From Gordius sp. MW1 (lineage: Eukaryota > Nematomorpha > Gordioida > Gordea > Gordiidae), in assembly GCA_964036665.1 (NCBI GenBank), contig OZ038533.1:6718413-6782412 (forward strand): 64,000 nucleotides of DNA, written 5' to 3'. This document shows, piece after piece, positions 23,126 through 34,868 of the stretch (positions are counted from its first letter, which is position 1; each line of letters begins with the position of its first letter). Below the pieces are notes generated by a model. That model saw nothing but the letters and a program-made list of their open reading frames with translations, was not told the origin of the DNA and did no database searches. Position numbers and translations under genes: made by a program.

Positions 23126-24479
23126 ATGTTTCAATTTGTTGTCGATTCTCTAATGATTACGGAAGGATTATCTTTAAAAGCTGATTACTTTAAAATATCC
23201 TTCAAAAAGTCTCTTTTGAGGGAATAGGGACGCCGTATAGCTGCCAATACCCTTGACAATACGGAAACTTTTTTCATTAAACAGAAAATCGGAATCATTA
23301 TTTGTCATTTCAACTATCGCAATTTTCGAATGTTTACCTCGCATATAATTTTTATAGTTTCATTTAATAAAAAATTGATATTAAAAAAAGTCTATGTTCT
23401 ATCAATATTATCTTCAGAGATGTAGAGTTCTCAAGGAAATTTAATATTAATTCATTTGTCACCAAAAAATAAATATTTAATAATTATAAGAAAGTTTACC
23501 ATATTTTAGACAATATCAAAGTATTCAAGAATGTGCACTAATCAGATGGCAAACTTTCAAATTATAATTAATTTGCTAATATCCAACTATATATAAGTAT
23601 CATTAACTTATGCATTTTGGCATAAAGTGAATATTTTTAGTCTATAACAAGCCATAATTGTAATGCAAATGTACAAAATGCAAAATTAATTTAAAACATA
23701 GTCCTTATTCTACTGTTATTAAATAATATTATATATACATAGATATAAGATAATTATTATAATAAAATAATTAACTGTATAATGAGCTATTACTTAAAAA
23801 TAATAGCAAATGGCTTATCATTTAAAAGACGTAAGCGTGTGCACCTTACATTACAAAACGTGTGCACCGTACTCTCTAAGTATTCATTAGTTTATGTGCA
23901 AATGATTATAAATTAAAAGTCTATGCATATGTTAATTATTTTTTTATTTATAGCTTTATATTTAGTAATTTTTTAATATATTACAATTTTGCCATTTAAA
24001 TTATATTTTTTTAGTTTTTGTGTCTAGTTTGTTACAGTCATTGGCATTGTGGATGATTGGCATTATGAATGGGAATAGAGGTGCTGCAAGTCGGTAGGCA
24101 GTACATTCGGTTTATATAAAATCATAAATGATACAAAATTAACATACCATCTACGACAAGTACTGGAGATAAGAGATAGTTTACCTCGTTCTGTTGCACA
24201 CTAATAGTCGTACACGTTATAGAAATGAAACAGCGGGGCATGGTTATATACGGATAATGAATGGTTATATTTTTTGCGTGGGTTCTTAAAGTAAAAATTC
24301 GTTTATTTTAGGTAAGAATTATTTATTTTTCCTTTCGTTTGTTTATAAGGCATAGGGGCGAGTTCTGAAATTCAGACAGTGCGCCATGATTGGCTCCATA
24401 CCTCTGGATAGTGGACGGTAGGTGAGGGAGGGGGAAGAGAGAAAAAAACCTTAAAATTACGAGATTTTAAAAAGCTACG
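23126..24479. other. Region without recognisable gene
   Basis: AT-rich sequence with no supported frame. A less AT-rich patch at 24330-24450 directly precedes the LINE 3' end. Confidence 0.4.
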
Positions 24480-25638
24480 ATAGCTTCATGAGGAATACTT
24501 TAGAAGCAATTCTTAATATCAAATTCAGCACTTCCTCGTGGCTCCAAGCCTCTTTACCTACTAAAGCTGGCGGCTTGGGCATACGCCCAGCTACCTCAAT
24601 TTCGTTAGCTGCGTATATCTCTTCTTATAAATCTGCCCAAGGATTGATCGACCGTTTAATCACAACAAATGAGGATCCGTCGTTTGTAGAAGCCCGACGT
24701 CTGGTCAGCCAACGTCAACCCAGGGACCCCCTTCCCCATAACCTCTAGACAAAAGGATTGGGATGCTGGCCTCGTATCGCGCTCCGTTGATTACCTCTTA
24801 TCGAGTTGCGACGCCCGCCAGCACTTCAACCTTAAATCTTTAGTCTTTGACGGATCGGGTCACGAGTGGCTTGAAGCTTATCCTAGCTCACTTTCTGGAT
24901 TGATGTTGGAGGACCCAGAGCTAGCATACGCCATCGCCCTCAGACTAGGAATTCCCTATTCAAAGGAATATTCCTGCCGCAACTGCTCCCAGAGCATAGA
25001 CATTTATGCAAGGCATCCCCTACACTGCCTTTACAATAAATTTAAATACATAAGGCACGAAAAGGTGAATAGCCTTATCCAAGCCGCTTTTAAAAAAGCC
25101 AACATTCCCTCCGTTTTAGAGCCGTCAGACCCTTCGTTGGAGGGGAGGATGCGACCAGACGGCTCTACCCTTATCCCTTGGCAAAATGGTCTACCCCTTA
25201 AATGGGATTTCACCTGCATAGACATTTTCGCCCCCTCTAACCAAAACTACAACGCTCTGACTCTCGCCGAACACCGCAAAACGGTTAAATACCAGGCCCT
25301 CCTACCATCTAATATCTTTACCCCTATCGTTGCCTCGTGTTCTGGGACTTTTGGTCCGGCCGCCATTAAGCTTTTTAAAGAAATCAGCCGTCGCTGCCCG
25401 CCCTCTAAATATTCCACTAATTTTTTACTTAAACAAAAAATTGGTATTTTTATAGCTAAGTACAATTTTAAATCCCTGGCCGACAGTTGGCCACTTTTAC
25501 AAGATGACACATGCGACATTTTTGAATCATAATATTTTTATTTTGTTTTACATCCGCTATATTTTTCGAATTTTGACACTTCGTTTTTATAATGTTCTTA
25601 CGTTCAAATAAACAATATATACATTTAAAAAAAAAAAA
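24480..25638 (+). mobile_element. 5'-truncated LINE with nuclease-like C-terminus
   Basis: This is a plus-strand LINE 3' end. An open frame from 24488 (LPTKAGGLGIRPATSISLAA) continues through one frameshift near 24720 into a second frame open from about 24730 to 25532. The second part has ALRLGIPYSKEYSCRNCSQS, H and C residues that may bind zinc, then RMRPDGS and LKWDFTCIDIFAPSN. This order is common in invertebrate reverse-transcriptase proteins. RPDG...WDFTC resembles a PD-(D/E)XK-type nuclease core, but I cannot name the clade with certainty. After the stop at 25530 comes a short 3' UTR with AATAAA near 25607 and an A-rich tail at 25626-25638. With only one frameshift it is fairly young. 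Confidence 0.8.
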
Positions 25639-26599
25639 TTAAAAACCATAACTTAGAGGCAAGCTCTTTACTTCTACTCTTTAGAGCCGATTACGAAAGG
25701 CACCGCTTAGACTTATCGAGAAAATTAGGGCTTTTTAACAAAGCGGGAAAAAATGTAGTAAATATGAACTTGGTCTAACATTGCCCATAATACACATATT
25801 TTCCCCTGTTGAATAAAATATACATTCCCTGGATATTCTAATTACCATAATTTTAATAAAGCCATCTCTCATGTTGAAGATTTATTTTACGAAAAGATAA
25901 AAATTGAAGTATTGCTGCGCTGCGAATTAATAATTAATTATGTTTATAGATCTTCTAATAAAAAAATTAAAAATTGTTAAGTTACAACATTTTCTTCTTA
26001 GCTGTCTTTCCGTGCATTCTTAGAGCACTTCATTCTAAAATGGCTATAGATTCTAATAAAGTAAATTTTATACATATCTAACACATATAAGGATATCAAG
26101 CTATTTTGTTAACTAGGCTAACTTTAAAATATTATACACAATGTTAATTTTCAATTATGACCAAATTTAAGTTAAAAATACCTTCAATCATTTTTTAAAC
26201 CAATCGCTGCTTTCAAAACGTCATTACACCAAATATGCAAGAAGCATGGTCGTGTAGTTTAAAACCAAATGGCACAGTAAAATAAATATCCCCTCTTACA
26301 AATTTAATTTGCTTTCTTAAGATCAAAAGAAAAATTTTTAAACTAACTTTTAGATTATATATTACTTTTTGTATAAAATATAAAAAATTACATTTTTGTA
26401 TTACTTTGAAAGTTTAACAAAATTGTACATCATGTTCTTATGTGAAACTTGGTATATGGCTCGATGTTTATCCTTACAACAGTGATTTCTGAACAATATG
26501 ATATAATTCTAAATATAACAACCGCGTCATTAAAGCAAGGAAACATAAGGAAACCCTAGCCATCTTTATCCTAATTACATATTTTATTACAACATAATA
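25639..26599. other. Region without recognisable gene
   Basis: AT-rich sequence without open frames or repeats that I could identify. Confidence 0.4.
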
Positions 26600-26779
26600 T
26601 GTAGTGTTGTAAAAAGGTTTTAGTCGACGAAACATAAACAGGCCAAAGATTTTTTGGTCTCTTTTTTTAGTCGACCTCTAGGCTAAGTCGAAATTTAAAA
26701 AACAGACCATAGTCGACCGTTGGTCTTAGTTGGACAAAAAGTCGACCAAACAAAATCCAGCCGTTTTTACAACACTACA
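26600..26779. mobile_element. hAT-type MITE with perfect target duplication
   Basis: The ends TGTAGTGTTGTAAAAA and their inverted match enclose 180 bp. The flanking 8 bp ACATAATA is identical on both sides (26592-26599 and 26780-26787). It shares its ends and AGTCGACC strings with the MITE at 19629-19738. Confidence 0.85.
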
Positions 26780-28217
26780 ACATAATACCTATTAATTGAA
26801 ATTTTAAACCTTTAAATATCATATACTGTAAAAAACGGCGTACATAACATTGAATTATTAAAAAAAATTATTAACTAGGGCTGTCATCAGATACTTGCTA
26901 TTAAAGCAATCGTTAAATTCATAGATAATTTCAAAGCAATAAGATTTAAATAGACTAAACCAAACTGGGCTTAAGATATTTTAACGATTTTATAAATGGC
27001 CAATTGGGTAACTAATAGTCACAAATCAAATATTTATTATAGATACCTGAAGTCACAACCTACAATGAGGATATATTTAAAGTAATTAATTAGACGAAAC
27101 GATCTCATTTGGCTTATTTAAGATAAAGTTATACCTTAACGTCATTGTTAAAGAAATAGAAGATGTGCCTATAAATTGGTTCAAAGTACATGAGAAAATA
27201 AGTAAATTTTACCCATAAAAAATAGACCTTTAAATTTAAAATCTACTTTTATACGAAGAGACCAAAAAAAGGTATCAACACACGGTGCAAAGTTACATGG
27301 TATAATTAAAATAATATTTATATACCCTGATTATATCTTAGTGGCTGAAAATAATAATTTTGCTGATTATCGATGCTGTCATTATTGGATACTTAATTTG
27401 GGGTAATTAAAGCTTGCATCAATTTAAATTAAATCGAAAATTATAGATATTTTATTTTGAAAAATTCATTTTATCCACAATATAACTATCGTCAAACTGT
27501 ATACAAATATTTCTTTCATTTATATATAACAAATGTGGAAAAAATAATTATACTACAAATACAATACTCCTTATTTGCTATTTAATCAAATTACATGTAG
27601 TTTCGTTTATTGCCATCAAGAACCTTTGCCAAATAGGACATAGTCCCTTATAATTTATAGTTATATACTTTATTCCATTAATTCTATTAATTTAGAATTT
27701 ATTGGATATTTAATTACCAACTTAATATATCACTAATAATTTTGTGAGGAAAATCATCAATCAAGTTTTTTTCGTGGCAAATGAAATCAATTGGATCAAA
27801 AGCTTTTTGTCGGAATAATAAAAAAGATGTTTATAAGTGTTTTAATCCTTTATGCAACTACAAATGTTTTTATTTTAATTAATACTATTTGTTAATCAAA
27901 TTTTGTATATTAATTTTTGTAAAGAGGGGGGGGGGAGGATTATCCGCTCCCCCACCCCCTACATTACATACCTATCGAGCAATATATTTATATTTGCGTT
28001 TCTGCCTGATCATCAATGTTCAGAAGCAAGATTTTTTGCTTTAATATTACCTAACTTAACACAAAAGTCTCTAAATAAAAAAGCCATTAAATGCTAAGGC
28101 TGTCAATCAATTTATTTAAAACATAAAATTTTTAAAATTTACAAAAATTTAAAAAGTGGGTAATTGAAAGGATTATAACTATTGTGCCAATTATAAAAAT
28201 GCTGTTAAATTCGTGAG
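26780..28217. other. Region without recognisable gene
   Basis: AT-rich sequence. A G-run and CCCCCACCCCC patch at 27925-27960 stands out but has no assigned role. Confidence 0.4.
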
Positions 28218-28380
28218 CATGAGCGTAGCCGGGGGGGGCCAAGGAAGGGCGACCGCCCCCATCCAAATCCAAAATTTTGTTGAAATTTATTAAAATTATG
28301 GCTGAAATTTTAAAAAATAATTATCTTGCCCATCCCTAAATCATTATTGCCCCCCTCTTCAAATTCTGACTACGCCATTG
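28218..28380. mobile_element. GCGTAGCC-type MITE, copy B
   Basis: It begins CATGAGCGTAGCCGG and ends with the inverted form of CAATGGCGTAGTCAG. The interior AAATTATGGCTGAAATTTTA and ATTGCCCCCCTCTTC match copy C at 37648-37800. Confidence 0.65.
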
Positions 28381-29144
28381 AAAACTTCCAAAGACATATT
28401 GATTACAATTTATTTCCGAAAATCTTATGTTTAATTCTGCTATTATTCTATCGATGATAGGATAATATAAATCAATTTTTGAAATCAATTAATGAATTGG
28501 TAGATTCAAAAGAGTAAAAAGTGTCATATTTTTTTGGTTTTTTAATACGTTTAGAAGGTACTAAATCAAAAATTGAAACTAAATCTTTCGCCTTATTATA
28601 AAGAATTTGATAGATATCATTTCTAATATCATTTAAAGTTAATATTAGGCTATTAACCGTTGAAATTGCATATATTAAACAAATATTTGGGCTTTATATT
28701 TTAATTAAAAGTTATATTCATAAACAAATAATTATAATCTTCATAGATTTTCTTAATTAAGATAAAATAAAAAAATGGCTTACGGGGCCCAATATTTTTC
28801 CCTTGGGGGGGGCCATGGGGCCTGGTTTTTGCTCTTTGGGGGGGGGACCGGGCCCCCTGGCCCCCCTAGCTACTCCACTGTTTGGATGCCCTGCATACTC
28901 AAGACATTTTAACCTTTAAAATACCTGATTGTGGTGTTAATCCCATTTATTAATGCACCATTAGAGATAGGTATAAAGTAAAGCGAAAGCCTAATAAAAA
29001 ACCAGATCACTAAAACTTGCCTGTATTCATCCAGCTCACTCATCTCACTAATACAATGAGTTTTTCTTTTTTTAGTACTTTGTTGTTTAAAAATCTTATT
29101 TAAAAAATATTAGTGAAGAAGGTATTAGTTGATATAGTAAGGAT
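28381..29144. other. AT-rich stretch with one end of a GC-rich hAT-like repeat
   Basis: At 28786-28880 are GGGGCCCAATATTT, GGGGGGGCCATGGGGCC and the inverted form of CAGTGGAGTAGCTAGGGGGG. The last is a typical hAT-like end at 28880. Its partner end was not found. There is no gene. Confidence 0.45.
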
Positions 29145-31365
29145 TAGAGATCTGCACGGGCCGGCCCGGCCCGCGGGCGGGTACGGACGGGCTTTGTATT
29201 ATAAAAATTTTAACGGGCCGGGCCCGGACGGGCTTAATAATTAATGGAACGGGCTCGGGCGGGCCTGAAATTTTTTTAACGGACTTGAACGGGCCTGAAG
29301 TTTTATAAACGGGCTTGAACGAACCAGAGATTATATAAAAGGTCTTGGTGTTACAAAGGTCCTTAAACATCAAACAATCATAAGAAACAAAAAGCAAGCC
29401 CATAAATTGCACAACAATTAATATATTATTTTTATTAAATATTTAGGATTTTTTTACCCTCAAAATTTTTTATATCCTGTAGCATTCATTCATTTTTCAA
29501 GCGCTAAATTTGAAAACATTTTTAATTTGATATTGATTTTTAAGTCTATAGCTTCATATATTCTTTTATAAGTAAGTTCAATTACACGTTTTGTGTTTAA
29601 TTTTATCACAAATTTTACTGGTATAATTATTATTAGTGCTTACAATTCAATAAATATTTTTGTTCTAATCTAAAATTAAGGTGTATTAACTGATGTAAAT
29701 TAATCAATGTAAACTGCTTTCAAATTAACTTTAATTACAAACTAAAATGTAAAGTTAGCTTTGTATTTTTTTGTTATAATTAAGTTTAATTCCTTTGCCT
29801 TAAAATTTTAGTGCCTAAGTATTTCACAGATTTTTCTTGTTATATTATTTTAAATTTTTCTATATTAATTTTACAATATTAATTAGATTTATCTTGGTTA
29901 AAGGTATTTATTTCTGAATGTTTTTAAATATTTGGCTTTATATTGCTTTGCTTTACTAATCCCTTTAATAATTGTATTTTTTTGTTTTGAAACTAACAAT
30001 TTAAAAATAAAAGGCTTAATCTATAATAAATATATTGCTATATTTAGACATCTTTACTTTATTATTTAATTTTATTATAGTGTTAAATAATTTGTCCACA
30101 ATCATATCTAATTATGAAAAAGGTGTATATAAAATAAATCTAAATCACAAGCTTAAAGGTAAAGTGTTGGAAAAATTTGATCCCTTGATGAATGTTAATG
30201 GCGAATCAGTTAGTGCCAGCATATGCAAAAATTGCAAAAAAATACTTTCATAATGATATCAGCAGATGGTATATCACATTTAAAACGCCACAAATGTATA
30301 ACCCCCCAAAAAAATAGCCTAACACTAGATCATTCATTATATGAATAAAATAAACCCCTTAAAAGAAAAAAATTAAAAAATCAATCATAAATCAGGCTAT
30401 AAGATTTTGCTCAAAAGATCTACGTCCATTTGAAACTTTAGCAGGAGAAGGTTTTGCCAGTTTTTGGTAGATAGTTTGTCAACTAAGGGGCTTATCAATG
30501 TGCGAGATATTATGCCTCATCGATCAACTATAAGTCGTTACGTGAAAGATGAGGCTGAAAGACTTCGACTGATAATTCTAGATATTTGTGCGGCCACAAC
30601 GGATATGTGGACATCTGATTATACAAAAATCAGTTTTCTCACTTTAAGTATTCATTATATAAATGTGAGCCTGAGGAGAAAAATATTATTTCCAACTCCT
30701 TTTAAGCATGAAAAAAAATCAGGGAACAACATTAGAAATGAATTATTAAACAAATTAATCCCTTTTGGCATCACCAATGAAGAAGCTCTTAAATTAATAT
30801 TTGTCACTGATCAGGGCGCTAACATTGTCAAGGCATTAGACAATTATAGAAGATTAAATTGCGCAGCCCACCTTTTAAATAATATAATAAAAATGGCCTT
30901 TAGTGATTCTTTCTTAAATCAAGAAGTCACTGTTGTTTATAAACTCATGAATGCCTCTAAAGAATTAGTCAGGCACTTCAAACAAAGTGGACTTAATAGC
31001 AAGCTGTCGCATACCTTGCATCAAGATGTAATTGTAAGATGGAACTCAAAACTGACCCTTATGAATTCTAATTATAAGGTTTATGACGAAGTTGAAGCTA
31101 TATTGGAACATCGAAATGAACTTTCATACTGGAATATATAGATAAAATGTTGTTGAAATCTTTAATCGAAGTCTTGCAGCCATTTAAAGAGGCTTGGCTG
31201 ATCGAGAACCAACCCTACCATATGTGTTTTTATGGAAGATTAAATTAATTAATTAATGCGATGTTGGATTACGATTTATACGGCGGACAAGTGAACATTA
31301 TAAAGAATCGTTTAAAAGAAGCTAAAGAAAAAATGGTAGTTCATCGGTATCACAAAATAGATAGA
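29145..31365 (+). mobile_element. Decayed autonomous hAT element, right end missing
   Basis: It starts with TAGAGATCTGCACGGG, a hAT-type end, followed by GGCCGGCCCGG-rich subterminal sequence to about 29330. The transposase remnant begins near 30090. No matching right end is seen: homology stops at about 31360, where a tandem array and another hAT element begin. Joining the left end to the transposase is an inference from order and orientation. Confidence 0.6.
30090..31360 (+). pseudogene. hAT transposase pseudogene (BED finger plus core)
   Basis: A BED-type zinc finger is recognisable: VLEKFDPLMNVNGESVSASI, then CKNCKK, then HLKRHKC downstream, with an interruption between. After a gap the frame AIRFCSKDLRPFETLAGEGF leads into DIMPHRSTISRYVKDEAERL, CAATTDMWTSDYTKISFLTL, VTDQGANIVKAL and RLNCAAHLLNNII, the usual order of hAT transposase cores (Hermes-like group). 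The longest intact frame is 30464-31141; a stop at 31139 is followed by more recognisable sequence (LIEVLQPFKEA). The C-terminal dimerisation part is absent. Several stops and frameshifts make it inactive. Confidence 0.8.
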
Positions 31366-31377
31366 TTATGACATTTG

Positions 31378-32494
31378 TAGTGTTGTGACGGGCGCGCTAG
31401 ATAGCGCGCCCTAGGGTGTGCTGTGGGGGTATTGTAGTCCCAAGGAAAAGAGCCACACCCACACTGTTAGTCTCCTTTTCTGGTGAAGACATTGAGTGTG
31501 GGTGTGTTGAATACCAACCATTAGCTAGTCTATTATTTTTTCATAGAGACCCGATGGACCCTTAGATATATGCTAAGGGGGTGTTATTAGCTAGTTGTTA
31601 TTGTCATCATCATCAACACGATGTATGCTGTTGTGCGTGCAGTGTGGTCAAATTTGTTAATCTAAGCTATCCTATCTATAAAGTGTAAGTAAACTAATAG
31701 TAAATTAAAGACTTTGCTAAGTACCGGACAGGACATTCAACTTTTACTTTTATTATAACAAGTAAGTCAGGGGCGTACGCAGGATTGTTTAATTTTTTTT
31801 TTTTGGGTGTAACCGGAAGGGAGGGTTTAAATATCAAATAAATTGTATCTAAACTTGGTGTTTTTGTTATGCCCCTCCAAAAATATAATGTTCTTAAGCC
31901 CTTGTAATTTTTACACAAATTATAAATTATTTTTATCTTTCGACTAATTTTTATCTGTAACAAGTAAAAGCACAACATACATTTTATTTCAAAAAAATCA
32001 TTTTTATCCAAAAAATAGTTACAAAAAAATTTAACCATGAAAATTTTATAACTCCCTCCTTCAAAAAATCCTTCTATTGTTTCTAGGTTTTTATAAGTTT
32101 TTTAAAGTATTTGATGTAACTAAACTATAATATTTTAACCCATTTAATTTAGTTATTAATCAAAAACTTTTCAGGAATTTTCCGTCCCCCTCCCCCTCAT
32201 TAGCGCCACTGATTTATCCACAGTGTTGCTATTTTATGTTAAAAAAAAGTAAATAGTACAACCCTCATGCCTTATTTGTGTCATCAATGTGATGTAATGT
32301 GACTAATGTAATGGCACATGTGGCGGTTCTTTTTTCTACAATTTAGGACCATGGGGGAGGGGATTAGTAATAAAAAAGGGACCTTACACTAGGCAAGCGC
32401 GTCTTACGAGGGACCTTTATAAGGGTGTGGCTTCTTAGTCTCTTTCTTTCTATTAAGGCGTGGGTGTAAAATGGCGCGCCGCATAACATCACTA
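31378..32494. mobile_element. hAT-type element, non-autonomous, 1.1 kb
   Basis: The ends are TAGTGTTGTGACGGGCGCGC and, inverted, TAGTGATGTTATGCGGCGCG. A perfect 8 bp target duplication GACATTTG flanks it (31370-31377 and 32495-32502). The target is a unit of the 128 bp tandem array that continues on the right. No transposase is present. A second MITE-like segment lies inside at 31768-32211. Confidence 0.85.
31768..32211. mobile_element. CAGGGGCGTACG-type MITE nested in the hAT element
   Basis: The ends CAGGGGCGTACGCAGG and (inverted) CAGTGGCGCTAATG resemble the common hAT end CAGNGGCGTA. It is 444 bp long with AT-rich content and no target duplication I could confirm. It lies inside the 31378-32494 element and so inserted after it, or was carried by it. 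Confidence 0.55.
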
Positions 32495-33360
32495 GACATT
32501 TGTCACCTGGGCGACCGCTAAACTTTTAAAAATCTTAATTTCAAAGGTGAAAAACATTTTTTAAGTTCTTAGTGAGTCACAATTTCAAAAAAATATTTAA
32601 ATCGCATCATAAACATAGATTATGACATTTGTCACCTGGGCGACCGCTAAACTTTTAAAAATCTTAATTTCAAAGGTGAAAAACATTTTTTAAGTTCTTA
32701 GTGAGTCACAATTTAAAAAAAATTTAAATCGCATCATAAACATAGATTATGACATTTGTCACTGTGGTGTTCAACCTAAACCCCCCCCCCCCCCCCCCCA
32801 CACATACTTACACTTATACCCTACGATTTTTATAGTTATCCAATTTAATTATGGCAAATTTATTTTATGACTGATGAGTCATCATTGTTACCACGAGATG
32901 GTACCACTTCGCTTTTTATTACCTATCTCGAGCAAGCGAATTTAATTACTTCGCGTTTTAGTGTTATTGCACAATCATCATTATTAATTAATTTTAATTC
33001 CTCATTCTCATTTTCATATATTTGTGTTTCGCCTAGTTGAATAAAAAATATACTTTTGGAAGACTAATTAATTTAGAAAGATAATTGTCCTCCCTTTTTG
33101 GGGGAGGACCTAAAGCCTTTTATCATTATGAAAATTAGATTATTCTTAAATAAATAAAATTCTAATTCGGACAATTAAATAAAAAGTTCTTAAATTGGAC
33201 TAGGGAAATAAAGTTTTGTTTTATGAAAACAAAATAGTCACCTGGGCGACCGCTAAACTTTTAAAAATCTTAATTTCAAAGGTGAAAAACATTTTTTAAG
33301 TTCTTAGTGAGTCACAATTTGAAAAAAAATTTAAATCGCATCATAAACATAGATTATGGC
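32495..33360. repeat. 128 bp tandem array, interrupted
   Basis: Units start GACATTTGTCACCTGGGCGA and run to CATAAACATAGATTAT. Copies are 32495-32623 and 32624-32750; a further copy starts at 32751, is split by a solo LTR at 32763-33236 and resumes to 33360. A short piece of the unit left of 31378 shows that the array began before the hAT insertion. Confidence 0.85.
32763..33236 (+). mobile_element. Solo LTR of the poly-C family
   Basis: This 474 bp sequence begins TGTGGTGTTC and has a run of 18 or so C soon after. It is flanked by the 5 bp target duplication GTCAC (32758-32762 and 33237-33241), inside a tandem unit. A middle segment with ATCTCGAGCAAGCGAATTTA matches the LTRs at 7791 and 8424. 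It is what remains after LTR recombination. Confidence 0.8.
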
Positions 33361-33829
33361 ATTTACCCCATATATATTTATTTAACCACCTGTACAAAAT
33401 ATTCATACCTAAAAACTCAAAATGTATATAATAACATGATGTCAAGTAAATAATCAAATATACAATCTCATCTTATTATCGTGCAATCCATCATTTATGC
33501 TCAACATGCTTAATTTCTTATAAAACTATAATATAATAACTTTATAATATACCATGAGCAAATATTGTAAGTAACTAAAATAGTTTAACAAAAGACAATC
33601 TACTATCTGCTCGAATTTACTGCTCGAGCTCCTGCTAAATTTTTTTAACAGATTTAGCTGCTATCGACTAACCTCTCGAGCATTTTTACGTGCTACTGTT
33701 AAAACTATTGCACCGAACAGTTAGCTTAGCACTCATTGTGTTAGCATATTACCCAGCTAGTGTTTGTGCTCGAGCATAGCACATAGTTAGCATTGCTAAA
33801 GTTAGCAATTTAACAACACTATATATTAT
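33361..33829. repeat. AT-rich stretch and GCTCGAGC-rich palindromic repeat
   Basis: At 33600-33820 several GCTCGAGC and CTCGAGCA strings occur in both orientations, and the segment ends GTTAGCAATTTAACAACACTA, the inverted form of a TAGTGTTGTTAAAT end. This suggests a further hAT-like MITE, but its left end is unclear. The part before 33600 is plain AT-rich DNA. Confidence 0.4.
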
Positions 33830-34262
33830 ATATGGGGTATGAAGATAATTATTTAATATCGAGTTGAGTTTGTTTAAATCATCTATATATATAAAAATGT
33901 CCGTATTCTTTGTCCTCTAATATCTCCTAAAGTTCTCGACCGAATGCCACAAATTTGGCCAGATAATTGCCTTATCATCCTAGATGGTTTACATATACTT
34001 TTTATTGACCTGCTACAGCTGTACCCCTGTTTTTTAGTAGTGTATACCGCCATCTAGCGGACGAGAGATACGTTTTTTGTACTTATTTATCGTTATGGTG
34101 CCACTTTTTGCCTTAAACTTTTTTCCATATTACTTTGTCATTTGTGTCTCAATTTTTTGCTCAACTACGCCCTTTTTTACAATATATAAAGCTGTAACAA
34201 TTAAATATTCTCAATACCGTAAAACATCACTATTTTCTTAAATAAATATAACGCGCGCTTAA

Positions 34263-34868
34263 CCCTCGAGAGCATTCCTGAAAATCCCGAACGCGAGAGC
34301 ATTCGTGGGGTATATTTGACCCAGTTTTTTAACTTCTTTTAATTTTCAAAGTAATTTCTTTATACCTTTCAAATTTTAAACATGTGTTTATAAAGGTCTT
34401 AAGATTGATGGTATAAATTTTGATATGAATCTAATAAACATTGCAAAACTTATTAACAATTTTCTGGACCCCCATTTTTATTTTGGTTATTTTAGAGCTT
34501 CCCCTCATTTTACCTCTTGACACCATATACCTTAAAATAAGTCAAAATAAACGTGATTTTTTATTAAAAGAATGTTCACAATGTATTAAAAACACAAATT
34601 GTAAAAGATATCATCAAAAAAAAATACATACATTTTTTCCAATAGGAAAAAACTTACGTGAGAGCATTCGTGGGGTACACAGGACCCCTGTGGCCAAAAA
34701 GATGCTATATTTTAAAAAGTAATGGGCCAAAAGTTATAAACTTTCCTCAAACTTAGTTCTTGGTAAAATATTAGGCTACTGAAAAGGCCAATTCGCTTTT
34801 AAACGCGCTTTATATTTAAGTTTATAACTATCGTGGGGTCCGTGGTACCCCACTAATGCTCTCGAGGG
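34263..34868. mobile_element. piggyBac-like MITE inside the Helitron
   Basis: The perfect inverted ends CCCTCGAGAGCATT enclose 606 bp. TTAA, the piggyBac target, precedes the left end (34259-34262), but the right side reads AAAG, so one target copy has changed. GAGAGCATTCGTGGGGTA is repeated inside, as is GTGGGGTCC near the right end. No transposase is present. Confidence 0.75.

Noticed and set aside
34441-34722. 93-codon frame inside the piggyBac-like MITE
   Set aside because: No similarity to piggyBac transposase (no DDD-type context); chance frame in a 606 bp MITE.
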